NCBI RefSeq assembly: GCF_000964465.1
Contig: NZ_BANH01000040.1
Coordinates: 1-64,000 of the forward strand
Origin: Gluconobacter thailandicus F149-1 = NBRC 100600
Lineage (GTDB): Bacteria; Pseudomonadota; Alphaproteobacteria; Acetobacterales; Acetobacteraceae
Reading direction: 5' to 3'
DNA: 64,000 nt
Positions within the stretch are counted from its first letter, which is position 1, and every line of letters starts with the position of its first letter. The notes below the pieces were generated by a model. That model was not told the origin of the DNA. It worked only from the letters and a program-made list of their open reading frames with translations, and did no database searches. A program made the translations under genes and the position numbers. This document shows positions 8,548 through 17,447 of the stretch, piece after piece.

Positions 8548-9311
8548 AACAGGTCGCTCTCGTCACCGGCTCTTCACGCGGGATCGGCCTGGCCGCTGCG
8601 GAAGCGCTCGCTAAAGAAGGCTTTTCTTTAGCGGTCAACGGTCCGGTTGATGATGCAGAACTGCGTGCCGCTGTCGCCCGTCTGGAAGGGCTTGGCGCAA
8701 AGGTTGTGGCTGCCCCGTTCGACGTCTCCGACATCAGCGCCCATGAGGGTGTTCTGGCGCGGATCGAAGACGAACTCGGCCCGCTGACAACGCTGGTGAA
8801 CAATGCGGGCGTCGGCGTCCTCCAGCGGGGCGACCTGCTGGATGTGTCGGAAGCAAGCTGGGACCGGTGCCTGACGATCAATGCGAAGGCGATGTTCTTT
8901 CTGTCGCAGGCTTTCGCCAAGCGTCTTTTGGGGCGGGAACGGTCAGCGGATGCGTTCCATTCGATCGTCAATGTCACATCGTCGAACGCGACGGCTGTGG
9001 CAGTGCAACGGTCTGAATACTGCGCGTCAAAGGCTGCGGCGGCCATGGTGTCCAAGGCTCTGGCCGTTCGGCTCGGGATCGAGAATATCGCGGTCTATGA
9101 CGTTCAGCCTGGCCTGATCGCTACAGAAATGACGGCTGCCGTGATCCAGCACTACCGCCAGCGCGCGGAAGAGGGACTGACCCTGCTTCCCCGTGTTGGA
9201 GAGCCCTCGGACATGGGGCGCATCATCGCGGCCCTTGCCACCGGGAAACTGCCTTACACCACAGGCCAAGTCATTTCGGCGGATGCCGGAATGCTTGTGC
9301 CGCGCTTCTGA
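8544..9311 (+). CDS. SDR family NAD(P)-dependent oxidoreductase (3-ketoacyl-ACP reductase-like)
   Basis: A 255-residue classical short-chain dehydrogenase. The Rossmann motif is TGSSRGIG at residues 8-15, NNAG marks strand 4, and the catalytic residues are Ser in NVTSSNA and Tyr/Lys in YCASK. It starts inside the last codons of the acyl-CoA dehydrogenase gene (ATGA overlap), which implies coupled translation. Together with the DUF993 and TIM-barrel isomerase genes that follow, it forms a sub-cluster of the kind I associate with rhizobial carbohydrate catabolism, so the substrate is more likely a hydroxy group on a sugar-derived compound than fatty acyl-ACP. Confidence 0.88.
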   Translation: MKQVALVTGSSRGIGLAAAEALAKEGFSLAVNGPVDDAELRAAVARLEGLGAKVVAAPFDVSDISAHEGVLARIEDELGPLTTLVNNAGVGVLQRGDLLDVSEASWDRCLTINAKAMFFLSQAFAKRLLGRERSADAFHSIVNVTSSNATAVAVQRSEYCASKAAAAMVSKALAVRLGIENIAVYDVQPGLIATEMTAAVIQHYRQRAEEGLTLLPRVGEPSDMGRIIAALATGKLPYTTGQVISADAGMLVPRF

Positions 9312-9320
9312 GAAACGGTT

Positions 9321-10469
9321 ATGAAGATCATCCTGCCCGACGAAACCGGCCGGAAGATGGATTACCATCTGATCGGTACTCCTGTTCCTCGCAGTGTCCT
9401 TCCTGCCAATCCGGCCCGGATCGTCTACTCGGCGGCCCATGTCGTCGCAGATCCGTTTACGGATAATGCACCCTCCGGCCGCGCCACGATTGACTGGAAG
9501 AAGACGCTTGAGTTCCGTCGCTATCTCGTCGGTATGGGCCTTGGAATTGCGGAAGCCATGGATACGGCCCAGCGCGGCATGGGGCTGGACTGGCCCGGCG
9601 CGCTGGATCTGATCCGTCGCACCAAGGCCGAACTGCCGGATGCGATGGTCGTGAACGGCGCGGGGACAGACCATCTGGACCCGAAGGATGCACGGTCCGT
9701 CGATCAGGTGCTCGCAGCCTATCTGGAACAGGTCGAGGCGATCCAGAAGGTTGGCGCACGGGTCATCCTGATGGCCAGCCGTGCCCTCGTTCGCGTGGCG
9801 TCCAGTGCTGAGGACTATAAGCGGGTCTACCGCGAAGTGCTCTCTGCCTGTGATGAGCCTGTCGTTCTGCACTGGCTGGGCAAGGATTTCGATCCGGCTC
9901 TGGCAGGCTATTGGGGCACGGATGACTTCAGTGAGGCGCTGGAAACAGTGCTGAGCATCATTGAAGAAAACGTCTCGAAGGTGGACGGCATCAAGATTTC
10001 CCTTCTCGACAAGGAGAAGGAAATCATCATGCGTCGACGCCTGCCCAAGGGCGTGCGGATGTATACGGGTGATGACTTCAATTACCCGGAACTGATCGCC
10101 GGTGACGAGCAGGGCTACAGCCACGCGCTTCTCGGAATCTTCGATCCGATCGCGCCACTGGCGGCACGGGGGGTAAAACTGCTGGGTGAAGGCAATGTGA
10201 AAGGGTTTCACGACGCGCTTGATCCGACTGTTCCGCTGGCTCGCGTGATCTTTCAGGCTCCCACGCAGTACTACAAGACGGGTGTGGTGTTTCTGGCCTG
10301 GCTGAATGGCTTTCAGGATCACTTCGTCATGCTGAATGGTGCGCAGTCCATGCGGTCCCTCCAGCATTTCACGGAGATTTTCCGTCTGGCGGATGGCTGC
10401 GGCCTGCTGCGGAATCCAGATCTGGCCGTGCACCGCATGAAGTCGCTTCTGACGATGTACGGGGCCTGA
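9321..10469 (+). CDS. DUF993 family protein, aldolase-like (dihydrodipicolinate synthase superfamily)
   Basis: A 382-residue cytoplasmic protein of a family usually annotated as DUF993 or dihydrodipicolinate synthase family. It has a TIM-barrel feel, with the segment VDGIKISLLDKEKE in which Lys225 is placed like the Schiff-base lysine of DapA-type aldolases (typical GIKE). That assignment is inference. DapA relatives join or split pyruvate-type ketoacids and aldehydes, so this protein could perform the carbon-carbon cleavage of the pathway. It sits 9 bp after the SDR and 2 bp before the isomerase-like gene, a tight operon. No reaction is established to my knowledge. Confidence 0.8.
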   Translation: MKIILPDETGRKMDYHLIGTPVPRSVLPANPARIVYSAAHVVADPFTDNAPSGRATIDWKKTLEFRRYLVGMGLGIAEAMDTAQRGMGLDWPGALDLIRRTKAELPDAMVVNGAGTDHLDPKDARSVDQVLAAYLEQVEAIQKVGARVILMASRALVRVASSAEDYKRVYREVLSACDEPVVLHWLGKDFDPALAGYWGTDDFSEALETVLSIIEENVSKVDGIKISLLDKEKEIIMRRRLPKGVRMYTGDDFNYPELIAGDEQGYSHALLGIFDPIAPLAARGVKLLGEGNVKGFHDALDPTVPLARVIFQAPTQYYKTGVVFLAWLNGFQDHFVMLNGAQSMRSLQHFTEIFRLADGCGLLRNPDLAVHRMKSLLTMYGA

Positions 10470-10471
10470 TC

Positions 10472-11329
10472 ATGCGGGACTTTCGCCACGATCATTCGGC
10501 TCTCGCCCTCAATACCGCAACGCTTGGCCATAATGTACCGGGTGTCGGGGCAGGGTGGTCACCGGAACAGACGATCGACGCCTGTGCCGAACATGGCATT
10601 GGCGGGATCGTGTTCTGGCGGCGGGAGATCGAAGGCCGGGCTGCGGAAATCGGAGACCGGGCGCGCCAGGCTGGCGTGAAGGTTGTCGGCCTGTGCCGGA
10701 CGCCGTTTCTGGTCGGGCCGCTGGGTCTTCAGAGCGAAGAGGCGATCCTGTCGGACTTTCATTTGTCCATCGACCAGACGGCTGCGCTTGGAACGGATGT
10801 TCTGACCATCGTTGTCGGTGGAGTGGAAACTGGCACGAAGGGCGTAACCCGCAGCCTGGACATCGTGGCGGACCGGATGGCGAAAGCCATTCTTTATGCT
10901 GAGGCCTGTGGCGTGAAACTCGCGCTGGAGCCGTTGCATCCGGCTTATGCCGGAGACCGATCCTGCCTCACGACTACCCGTGACGCCCTGGATCTGTGCG
11001 ACCTTCTGGCGTCGGACAGCGTGGGTGTGGCGATCGATATCTACCATGTGTGGTGGGACACGGACCTGCCACGCCAGCTCGCTCGTGCGGGAAACCGCAT
11101 TCTGGGCTTTCACCTCTGTGACTGGCTCGTTCCCACAACCGACATCCTGCTTGATCGCGGGATGATGGGGGACGGCGTTGCAGACCTGCGGGGGATCCGC
11201 AGGGAGGTGGAAGCCGCCGGATATTCCGGCTTCTGCGAGGTGGAAATCTTTTCCGCGAATAACTGGTGGAAGCGCCACCCGGCTGACGTGCTGGACACGA
11301 TGGTCGAACGCTTCCGCACTGTCTGCTGA
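10472..11329 (+). CDS. Sugar phosphate isomerase/epimerase-like TIM barrel (xylose isomerase-like)
   Basis: A 285-residue member of the AP-endonuclease-2/xylose-isomerase-like TIM barrel family. Likely metal ligands appear in order in LALEPLHP (Glu), AIDIYHVWW (Asp/His), FHLCDWL (His/Asp) and CEVEIFS (Glu), the usual Glu-Asp/His-His-Glu pattern. Relatives isomerise or epimerise sugars, ketoacids or inosose, or hydrolyse such compounds. Its start follows the DUF993 stop by two bases. It probably prepares the substrate for the aldolase-like partner or processes its product. Confidence 0.83.
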   Translation: MRDFRHDHSALALNTATLGHNVPGVGAGWSPEQTIDACAEHGIGGIVFWRREIEGRAAEIGDRARQAGVKVVGLCRTPFLVGPLGLQSEEAILSDFHLSIDQTAALGTDVLTIVVGGVETGTKGVTRSLDIVADRMAKAILYAEACGVKLALEPLHPAYAGDRSCLTTTRDALDLCDLLASDSVGVAIDIYHVWWDTDLPRQLARAGNRILGFHLCDWLVPTTDILLDRGMMGDGVADLRGIRREVEAAGYSGFCEVEIFSANNWWKRHPADVLDTMVERFRTVC

Positions 11330-11345
11330 CCCATCGGAGGGCATC

Positions 11346-12107
11346 ATGAAGATCCTCGTCCCTGTCAAACGTGTCGTCGATTACAACGTCCGCATCCGCG
11401 TAAAGGGTGACGGCTCTGGGGTCGAGCTTGCGAACGTCAAGATGTCGGTCAATCCGTTTGACGAAATCGCCATCGAAGAAGCGGTCCGTCTCAAGGAAAA
11501 AGGCATCGCCACGGAAGTGGTCGCTGTCTCTATCGGTGTGCCGCAGGCGAAGGAAACACTGCGAACCGTGCTCGCCATGGGCGCGGACCGCGCCATTTTC
11601 GTTGAAGCCACGACGGATGTGAATGTGGATATCGAGCCTCTCGCCGTCGCCAAACTGCTGGCAAAGGTGATCGAGGAAGAGAAACCGAACCTCGTCATCG
11701 CGGGCAAGCAGGCCATTGATAACGACATGAACGCGACCGGTCAGATGCTCGCCGCCCTGCTGGGCTGGGGGCAGGCCACGTTCGCGTCGTCTGTCGAGAT
11801 TGAAAACGACAGTGCAACCGTCAGCCGTGAGGTTGATGGTGGCCTTCAGACCATCCGCGTGAAGTTGCCTGCGATCATCACGTCAGACCTGCGCCTGAAC
11901 GAACCGCGCTATGTCGCGCTGCCCAACATCATGAAGGCCAAGAAGAAGCCGCTCGAAGAACGCAAGGCGTCTGACCTTGGCGTGGATATTGCGCCCCGTC
12001 TGAAGGTCATCCGTACGGCTGAACCGCCTCAGCGTCAGGCCGGTGTGAAGGTCAGTTCCGTTGATGAGCTGGTTTCGAAACTCAAGACTGAAGCAGGAGT
12101 GATCTGA
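11346..12107 (+). CDS. etfB: Electron transfer flavoprotein beta subunit
   Basis: The 253-residue protein begins [20 protein letters not shown], the standard EtfB N-terminus, so the ATG at 11346 (with GGAGG upstream) is chosen over an open frame reaching back to 11178. The family signature region is [25 protein letters not shown] near residues 117-140. EtfB and EtfA form the heterodimer that takes electrons from acyl-CoA dehydrogenases. Its stop overlaps the etfA start (TGATG). The pair lies in one run with its presumed donor and acceptor, so the electron chain is encoded as a unit. Confidence 0.95.
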   Translation: MKILVPVKRVVDYNVRIRVKGDGSGVELANVKMSVNPFDEIAIEEAVRLKEKGIATEVVAVSIGVPQAKETLRTVLAMGADRAIFVEATTDVNVDIEPLAVAKLLAKVIEEEKPNLVIAGKQAIDNDMNATGQMLAALLGWGQATFASSVEIENDSATVSREVDGGLQTIRVKLPAIITSDLRLNEPRYVALPNIMKAKKKPLEERKASDLGVDIAPRLKVIRTAEPPQRQAGVKVSSVDELVSKLKTEAGVI

Positions 12108-13033
12108 TGTCTGTTCTGCTGCTCGCTGAAGTGGCCAATGGCCACCTCGCTACCGATACCGTTGCCAAGGCCCTTTCCGCTGTCAAAGCGCTGGGTGATG
12201 TAACGGTTCTCATTGCCACCCAGAACGGTGCGGATGCTGCTGCTGAAGCTGCAAAGCTCGATGGTGTGTCCAAGGTTCTGCTGGCGGATGACGCGTCTCT
12301 GGCCCATGAACTGGCTGAACCTGTCGCCGCCCTCATCGTGTCTTTGGCATCCGGCTATAGCCATATCGCTGCGGGCTCGACGGCGTTCTCCAAGAACGTT
12401 CTGCCACGCGTTGCGGCTCTGCTGGATGTCATGATCCTGTCAGACGTAACGGCCGTGAAGGATGCCGAGACGTTCGATCGCCCGGTTTACGCCGGCAATG
12501 CGATCCAGACCGTTCAGTCTTCCGATCCGGTGAAGGTTTTCACCATTCGTACGGCGGCTTTCTCGGCTGTTGGGGAAGGTGGTTCTGCCAATGTGGAAAA
12601 TGTCTCCGTTCCGGCTGATCCGGGTCTGTCGTCCTGGGTGGAAGACAAGGCAGTTGAATCCGAACGTCCGGAACTGACGGCAGCCAAGAACATCGTCTCA
12701 GGTGGCCGTGGCGTCGGATCGAAAGAGAACTTCGACACCATCGCCCGGCTTGCGGACAAGCTGAATGCCGCCATCGGCGCCAGCCGTGCTGCTGTGGATG
12801 CCGGATATGCGCCGAATGACTGGCAGGTCGGGCAGACGGGCAAGATCGTGGCGCCTGATCTGTATATCGCGGTCGGTATCTCCGGGGCGATCCAGCATCT
12901 GGCGGGCATGAAGGATTCCCGGGTGATCGTTGCCATCAACAAGGACGAAGACGCTCCGATTTTCCAGGTCGCGGATTACGGACTGGTGGGAGACCTCTTC
13001 ACCATCCTTCCCGAACTGACGGCAAAACTCTGA
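12107..13033 (+). CDS. etfA: Electron transfer flavoprotein alpha subunit
   Basis: A 308-residue FAD-binding subunit. The C-terminal FAD domain shows [32 protein letters not shown] and the signature region [20 protein letters not shown], followed by [19 protein letters not shown]. It partners EtfB to carry electrons from the acyl-CoA dehydrogenase to ETF-QO. Its ATG shares one base with the etfB stop codon. Confidence 0.96.
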   Translation: MSVLLLAEVANGHLATDTVAKALSAVKALGDVTVLIATQNGADAAAEAAKLDGVSKVLLADDASLAHELAEPVAALIVSLASGYSHIAAGSTAFSKNVLPRVAALLDVMILSDVTAVKDAETFDRPVYAGNAIQTVQSSDPVKVFTIRTAAFSAVGEGGSANVENVSVPADPGLSSWVEDKAVESERPELTAAKNIVSGGRGVGSKENFDTIARLADKLNAAIGASRAAVDAGYAPNDWQVGQTGKIVAPDLYIAVGISGAIQHLAGMKDSRVIVAINKDEDAPIFQVADYGLVGDLFTILPELTAKL

Positions 13034-13065
13034 CAGGCCAGCGGCCTGCAGGGAGGAGAAAGACC

Positions 13066-14718
13066 ATGACTACGATCGAACGGGAAAGCATGGACTATGA
13101 CATTGTCATCGTCGGCGCTGGCCCTGCCGGTCTCTCCGCGGCGATCCGGCTCAAACAGAACGAGCCAGACCTCTCCGTGGTCGTACTGGATAAAGGGTCT
13201 GAAGTCGGGGCGCATATCCTGTCAGGCGCGGTCATTGATCCGTGCGCGCTGGATGTGCTGCTCCCTGACTGGCGGACCATGGACGCGCCCATCACCGTGC
13301 CGGTGAGGGAAGACAATTTCTTCCTGCTGACGGAAAAGAGCCAGATCCGCCTGCCGAACAGCATGATGCCAAAACTCATGGACAACCATGGGAATTACAT
13401 CGTCTCGCTCGGGAACGTCTGCCGCTGGCTGGCACAGGTTGCGGAAGGTCTGGAGGTGGAAATCTTCCCCGGCATGGCGGCGAGCGAGATCGTTTATGAC
13501 GATCAGGGTCGGGTCGCGGGGGTTGTGGCCGGAGAGTTCGGCAAGAACCCGGATGGAACGCCGGGTAATGCCTATGAACCGGGTATGGAGCTTCGCGGGA
13601 AATACGTATTCTTCGCGGAAGGGGCACGGGGGTCACTGGCCCGTCAGTTGATGGACCGGTTCGCGCTTTCCGAAGGTAAAGACCCGCAGAAATTCGGGCT
13701 GGGCCTCAAGGAAATCTGGGAAATCGATCCCGCCAAGCATCATGAAGGCACGGTCACGCACACCATGGGCTGGCCGCTGAACAGCAAAGCCGGTGGCGGG
13801 TCCTTCATCTACCATCTCGACAACAATCAGGTCTGCGTCGGGTTCGTCGTCCATCTCGGCTATGAAAACCCGTATCTGGACCCGTATCGCGAGTTCCAGG
13901 AGTTCAAGCATCATCCGATGGTGGCCGAACTGCTGAAGGGTGGAAAGCGTGTGGCCTATGGGGCTCGTGCGCTTTCGGAAGGCGGTTGGCAGTCCATCCC
14001 CAGGGTGACTTTCCCTGGTGGCGTCCTGCTTGGCTGTTCCGCCGGGCTGGTGAATGTCCCGCGCATCAAGGGAAGCCACAACGCCATTTTCTCCGGCATC
14101 GCGGCTGCCGATGCCGCGCGGTCTGCTCTGGCTGCGGGTAGGGCACAGGATGAACTGACGGCTTATGAAGACGAACTCCGCAACGGCCCTGTTGGCGCGG
14201 ACCTCAAACCTGTTCGCAACGTCAAACCGCTGTGGGAGCGTTTCGGGCTGATCGGGGGCGTCGCACTCGGTGGCCTTGATGTGTGGGTGACCAGCCTGAT
14301 CGGGTATTCCCCGTTCCGGACCCTTCACCATGGCAAATCCGATGCCGCAGCAACGGGGCTGGCCTCACAGTTCAAGCGGATCGACTATCGCAAACCGGAC
14401 GGCGAACTCAGCTTCGACCGGACGACCAACGTGGCGTTCTCCTTTACGAACCATGAAGAACGCCAGCCATGTCATCTGCCACTGCGTGATCCTTCTGTCC
14501 CGGTAACGGTCAATCTGCCGCTCTATGACGAACCGGCCCAGCGATATTGCCCGGCGGGTGTTTACGAAGTTCTGCGGCCGGAGGGCGAGCAGCCACGCTT
14601 TCAGATCAACTTCCAGAATTGCGTGCACTGTAAAACCTGCGACATCAAAGACCCGAGTCAAAATATCGTCTGGACAACGCCGCAGGGTGGTGATGGTCCG
14701 AACTATCCGAACATGTAA
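13066..14718 (+). CDS. Electron transfer flavoprotein-ubiquinone oxidoreductase
   Basis: A 550-residue membrane-associated iron-sulfur flavoprotein that passes electrons from reduced ETF to ubiquinone. The N-terminal FAD motif is DIVIVGAGPAGLSAAIRL. The 4Fe-4S ligands are in the C-terminal part, in CPAGVYEV and NCVHCKTCDIKDP. The final residues around GDGPNYPNM are characteristic of the family. It lies 32 bp after etfA with its own ribosome site (GGAGGAG). It completes the route acyl-CoA dehydrogenase, ETF, ETF-QO, quinone pool, which feeds the respiratory chain typical of acetic acid bacteria. Confidence 0.96.
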   Translation: MTTIERESMDYDIVIVGAGPAGLSAAIRLKQNEPDLSVVVLDKGSEVGAHILSGAVIDPCALDVLLPDWRTMDAPITVPVREDNFFLLTEKSQIRLPNSMMPKLMDNHGNYIVSLGNVCRWLAQVAEGLEVEIFPGMAASEIVYDDQGRVAGVVAGEFGKNPDGTPGNAYEPGMELRGKYVFFAEGARGSLARQLMDRFALSEGKDPQKFGLGLKEIWEIDPAKHHEGTVTHTMGWPLNSKAGGGSFIYHLDNNQVCVGFVVHLGYENPYLDPYREFQEFKHHPMVAELLKGGKRVAYGARALSEGGWQSIPRVTFPGGVLLGCSAGLVNVPRIKGSHNAIFSGIAAADAARSALAAGRAQDELTAYEDELRNGPVGADLKPVRNVKPLWERFGLIGGVALGGLDVWVTSLIGYSPFRTLHHGKSDAAATGLASQFKRIDYRKPDGELSFDRTTNVAFSFTNHEERQPCHLPLRDPSVPVTVNLPLYDEPAQRYCPAGVYEVLRPEGEQPRFQINFQNCVHCKTCDIKDPSQNIVWTTPQGGDGPNYPNM

Positions 14719-14841
14719 AAATTAAATAAAGAGAAATATAAATAGTCTCTTTTATTTGATTTTACCTGTTAGGATAACACTAGAACATGAATAATTAAAG
14801 GCTGTTCCCCTAATTGGAACCTGAAGAAGAGGAACAAGGCA
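14719..14841. promoter_or_regulatory. AT-rich gap: likely terminator of the ETF unit and promoter of the transporter
   Basis: At 14723-14757 an AT-rich stem (AAATAAAGAGA against TCTCTTTTATTT, one bulged base) ends in T-rich sequence and may terminate the catabolic transcript. A short inverted repeat TGTTA-GGA-TAACA lies at 14767-14779, possibly an operator. The ribosome site GAAGAAGAGGAA precedes the ATG at 14842. Confidence 0.4.
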
Positions 14842-16239
14842 ATGAGTGGCATCGACCTTTCGGCATCGCCGCCAGTGTCCCTGAATGGTAAAAGTGTTCT
14901 GACCGCAATTCTGGCTGCGGTCGCGGGGCTGATGTTCGGCCTCGATCTCGGTGTGATTTCAGGCGCCCTGAAATTCATCGGTCAGGAATTCAACGTGACG
15001 GATTTCGGCAAGGAGTGCATCGTCTCGGCCATGATGGTCGGGGCGGCGCTGGGCGCAGTCTCCGGCGGGCGGCTCTCTTTCCTCTTCGGCCGCAAACGCC
15101 TGCTGCTGTCTTCCGCTTTTCTGTTCGTTTTAGGCTCGCTGCTCTGCGCGCTGGCAACGTCCGTCACGTTTCTCATCATCGGACGAATGGTGCTGGGTGT
15201 GTCTGTTGGCATCGCCAGCTTTACCGCTCCACTTTACATCTCCGAAATCGCCCATCAGCACTACCGTGGGTCCCTGATCTCGGTTTATCAGCTCATGATC
15301 ACGGTCGGGATTTTCGTAGCGTTCATCTCCGATGCGCTGCTGGCTTACTCCGGTTCCTGGCGCTGGATGCTGGGTATCGTGGCCATTCCCGGCGTGGTCT
15401 TCCTCCTGGGCGTGCTCCTGCTGCCGGACAGCCCGCGCTGGCTGGTTCTGCGCGGCCGTAAGGACGAAGCCTTCACGGTCCTGCATGAACTCCGTGGACA
15501 TGAGGGAGAAGCACGCTCTGAAATTGCAGACATTGAGGAGCAGCTCGCACAGATCGAAGGCGGTTACGGTCTTTTCAAGGCCAATGCCAACTTCCGTCGT
15601 TCCGTGTTCCTCGGGATTCTGCTTCAGACCATGCAGCAGTTCACTGGCATCATCGTGGTCATGTACTACGCACCGCGCATCTTCGAAGTCGCAGGCTTCG
15701 GCGATAATGCGGCCATGTGGGGTACGGCGATCGTTGGACTGGTGAATGTGCTCTCCACGTTCATTGCCATTGGCTTCGTGGACAAATGGGGCCGCCGTCC
15801 GATGCTGATCGCCGGTTTTATCATCATGACGATCGGCATGTTCACGGTTGGCACGCTCCTCTACTTCGGAACGGGTGACAGCGAACTGGCCCGTTATGGG
15901 GCGGTTACGATGCTTCTGGCCTTCATCGTGGGATTCGCGTTCTCCGCCGGGCCGCTGGTGTGGATCCTGTGCTCGGAAGTGCAGCCCATCAAGGGACGTG
16001 ACTTCGGCATTGCCTGCTCCACCTTCACCAACTGGGTCACGAACATGATCGTTGGCCTGACGTTCCTGACGCTCCTGAACACGATCGGCAACGCTCAGAC
16101 CTTCTGGATGTACGCCGCCTTCAATGCCTTCTTCATCTACCTGACCCTGAAATTCGTGCCTGAAACACGCGGCGTGACGCTCGAGCAGATCGAGCGGAAT
16201 CTCATGGCCGGCAAGCCCCTTAACCGGATCGGCCTGTGA
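14842..16239 (+). CDS. MFS sugar/proton symporter (sugar porter family)
   Basis: A 465-residue, 12-helix inner-membrane transporter of the sugar porter family, closest in look to GalP/XylE-type hexose or pentose:H+ symporters. Motifs seen are GVISGALKFI in helix 1, GRLSFLFGRKR after helix 2, PLYISEIAH with RGSLISVYQL in the middle, PDSPRWLV before the central loop, DKWGRRP, and the terminal PETRGVTLEQIE. It follows the ETF genes after a 123-bp gap and may import the substrate of the upstream pathway, though it could equally be an independent sugar gene paired with GAPDH. Confidence 0.93.
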   Translation: MSGIDLSASPPVSLNGKSVLTAILAAVAGLMFGLDLGVISGALKFIGQEFNVTDFGKECIVSAMMVGAALGAVSGGRLSFLFGRKRLLLSSAFLFVLGSLLCALATSVTFLIIGRMVLGVSVGIASFTAPLYISEIAHQHYRGSLISVYQLMITVGIFVAFISDALLAYSGSWRWMLGIVAIPGVVFLLGVLLLPDSPRWLVLRGRKDEAFTVLHELRGHEGEARSEIADIEEQLAQIEGGYGLFKANANFRRSVFLGILLQTMQQFTGIIVVMYYAPRIFEVAGFGDNAAMWGTAIVGLVNVLSTFIAIGFVDKWGRRPMLIAGFIIMTIGMFTVGTLLYFGTGDSELARYGAVTMLLAFIVGFAFSAGPLVWILCSEVQPIKGRDFGIACSTFTNWVTNMIVGLTFLTLLNTIGNAQTFWMYAAFNAFFIYLTLKFVPETRGVTLEQIERNLMAGKPLNRIGL

Positions 16240-16271
16240 CACCGCGTTCTGACATCACTTCTGGCAAGACG

Positions 16272-16299
16272 GTCCCGGCGCTCTCACGCCTGCCGGGAC
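16272..16299. other. Hairpin between the transporter and gap
   Basis: GTCCCGGC (16272-16279) pairs with GCCGGGAC (16292-16299) across a 12-base loop. No U-run follows, so it may be a processing or attenuating hairpin rather than a terminator. Confidence 0.3.
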
Positions 16300-16356
16300 A
16301 ATCCGCTGCCGTGGCTTCTTCCCAGCAGTGGTTTTCCCTCACGGAGACCCAAGACA

Positions 16357-17376
16357 ATGACAGTAAAGATCGCCATTAACGGCTTCGGCCGTATTGGCAG
16401 ACTGGCCCTTCGCAGCATTGTGGAAAGCGGTCGGAGCGATGTGATCCCCGTGGCCATTAATGGGCCAGGCTCCATCGAAGACAAGGTTCACATGCTGGTC
16501 TATGACAGTGTACATGGACGGATGCCGGGAGATGTTCACCTGGAGGGTGACATGTTGACCATTACCCATAATGGCCACACCTACGGCCCGATCCGGATTT
16601 CTTCAGAACGTGATCCGTCCAAAGTTCCGTTTGCTGGTGTGGACGTAGCAATGGAATGTTCGGGTCTTTTCACGACCAAGGAAAAAGCCTCCACCCTGCT
16701 GGAAGCCGGAGCCAGAAAGGTTCTGATTTCTGCTCCGGGAACGGACGTCGATGCGACTATCGTTTACGGCGTGAACAACGACATGCTGACGCCTGACATG
16801 ACCGTAATTTCCAACGCGTCCTGCACCACAAACTGCCTCGCCCCATTGGTGAAGGTGCTTGATGACAATTACGGTATCGAGTGCGGTTATATGGTTACGA
16901 TCCATTCCTATACGGGGGATCAGCAGATCGTGGACCGTCGTCACCGGGATCTGCGACGCGCACGCTCCGCTGCCCTGAACATGGTCCCGACCTCCACAGG
17001 AGCTGCCAAGGCGATTGGTTTGGTGCTGCCTCATCTGAAGGGCCGTCTGGATGGAACGTCCATCCGCGTCCCGACACCGAATGTCTCGCTGGTTTCGCTG
17101 GATTTCCTGTCGAAGCGACCTCCCGAGACGGCGAAAGAGATCAATCGCGTCATACAGGAAGCCGCGACAGGATCCCTCAAGGGGGTTCTTGCCTATAGTG
17201 ATGCGCCTCTGGTCAGTAGCGATTTCAATCATTCTCCTGCGTCATCCAATTTCGACGCCACGCAGACGGCCATCATGGAATGTGGCCGAATGGTCCGGGT
17301 CTGCTCATGGTATGACAATGAATGGGGCTTCTCGAACCGGATGATTGATACTGCCGTGCTCTTTGGGTCTCTCTAA
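16357..17376 (+). CDS. gap: Glyceraldehyde-3-phosphate dehydrogenase
   Basis: A 339-residue phosphorylating GAPDH that makes 1,3-bisphosphoglycerate from glyceraldehyde-3-phosphate. The Rossmann motif INGFGRIGRLALR is at the N-terminus, the active site SNASCTTNCLAP carries Cys156, and WYDNEWGFSNR is at the C-terminus. A good ribosome site (GGAGA) precedes the ATG. It is followed by a terminator-like hairpin at 17416. It stands apart from the usual gap-pgk neighbourhood, since no pgk is nearby. Confidence 0.95.
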   Translation: MTVKIAINGFGRIGRLALRSIVESGRSDVIPVAINGPGSIEDKVHMLVYDSVHGRMPGDVHLEGDMLTITHNGHTYGPIRISSERDPSKVPFAGVDVAMECSGLFTTKEKASTLLEAGARKVLISAPGTDVDATIVYGVNNDMLTPDMTVISNASCTTNCLAPLVKVLDDNYGIECGYMVTIHSYTGDQQIVDRRHRDLRRARSAALNMVPTSTGAAKAIGLVLPHLKGRLDGTSIRVPTPNVSLVSLDFLSKRPPETAKEINRVIQEAATGSLKGVLAYSDAPLVSSDFNHSPASSNFDATQTAIMECGRMVRVCSWYDNEWGFSNRMIDTAVLFGSL

Positions 17377-17415
17377 CGTGCTGACAAGTTTGTTTCGCTC
17401 TGTGAATCGGAGCAT

Positions 17416-17446
17416 AAAAGCACTTTCCTGACTGGAGAGTGCTTTT
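17416..17446 (+). terminator. Terminator-like hairpin after gap, enclosing the next gene's ribosome site
   Basis: AAAAGCACT (17416-17424) pairs with AGTGCTTTT (17438-17446), ending in four T. The loop holds GGAG at 17434-17437, the probable Shine-Dalgarno of the next ATG at 17448. Read-through and translation of the downstream gene could thus be linked. Confidence 0.6.
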
Positions 17447-17447
17447 C

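Noticed and set aside
9027-10433. 468-residue open frame opposite the SDR and DUF993 genes
   Set aside because: It is antisense to two genes in a tight operon; composition is typical of a shadow frame.
11178-11345. Longer EtfB start inside the isomerase gene
   Set aside because: The added 56 residues are out-of-frame isomerase sequence; the canonical EtfB N-terminus begins at 11346 behind a GGAGG site.
15130-16242. 370-residue open frame opposite the sugar transporter gene
   Set aside because: It is antisense to a transporter with all family motifs, and its Gln/His/Glu-rich protein is a typical mirror of membrane-helix codons.
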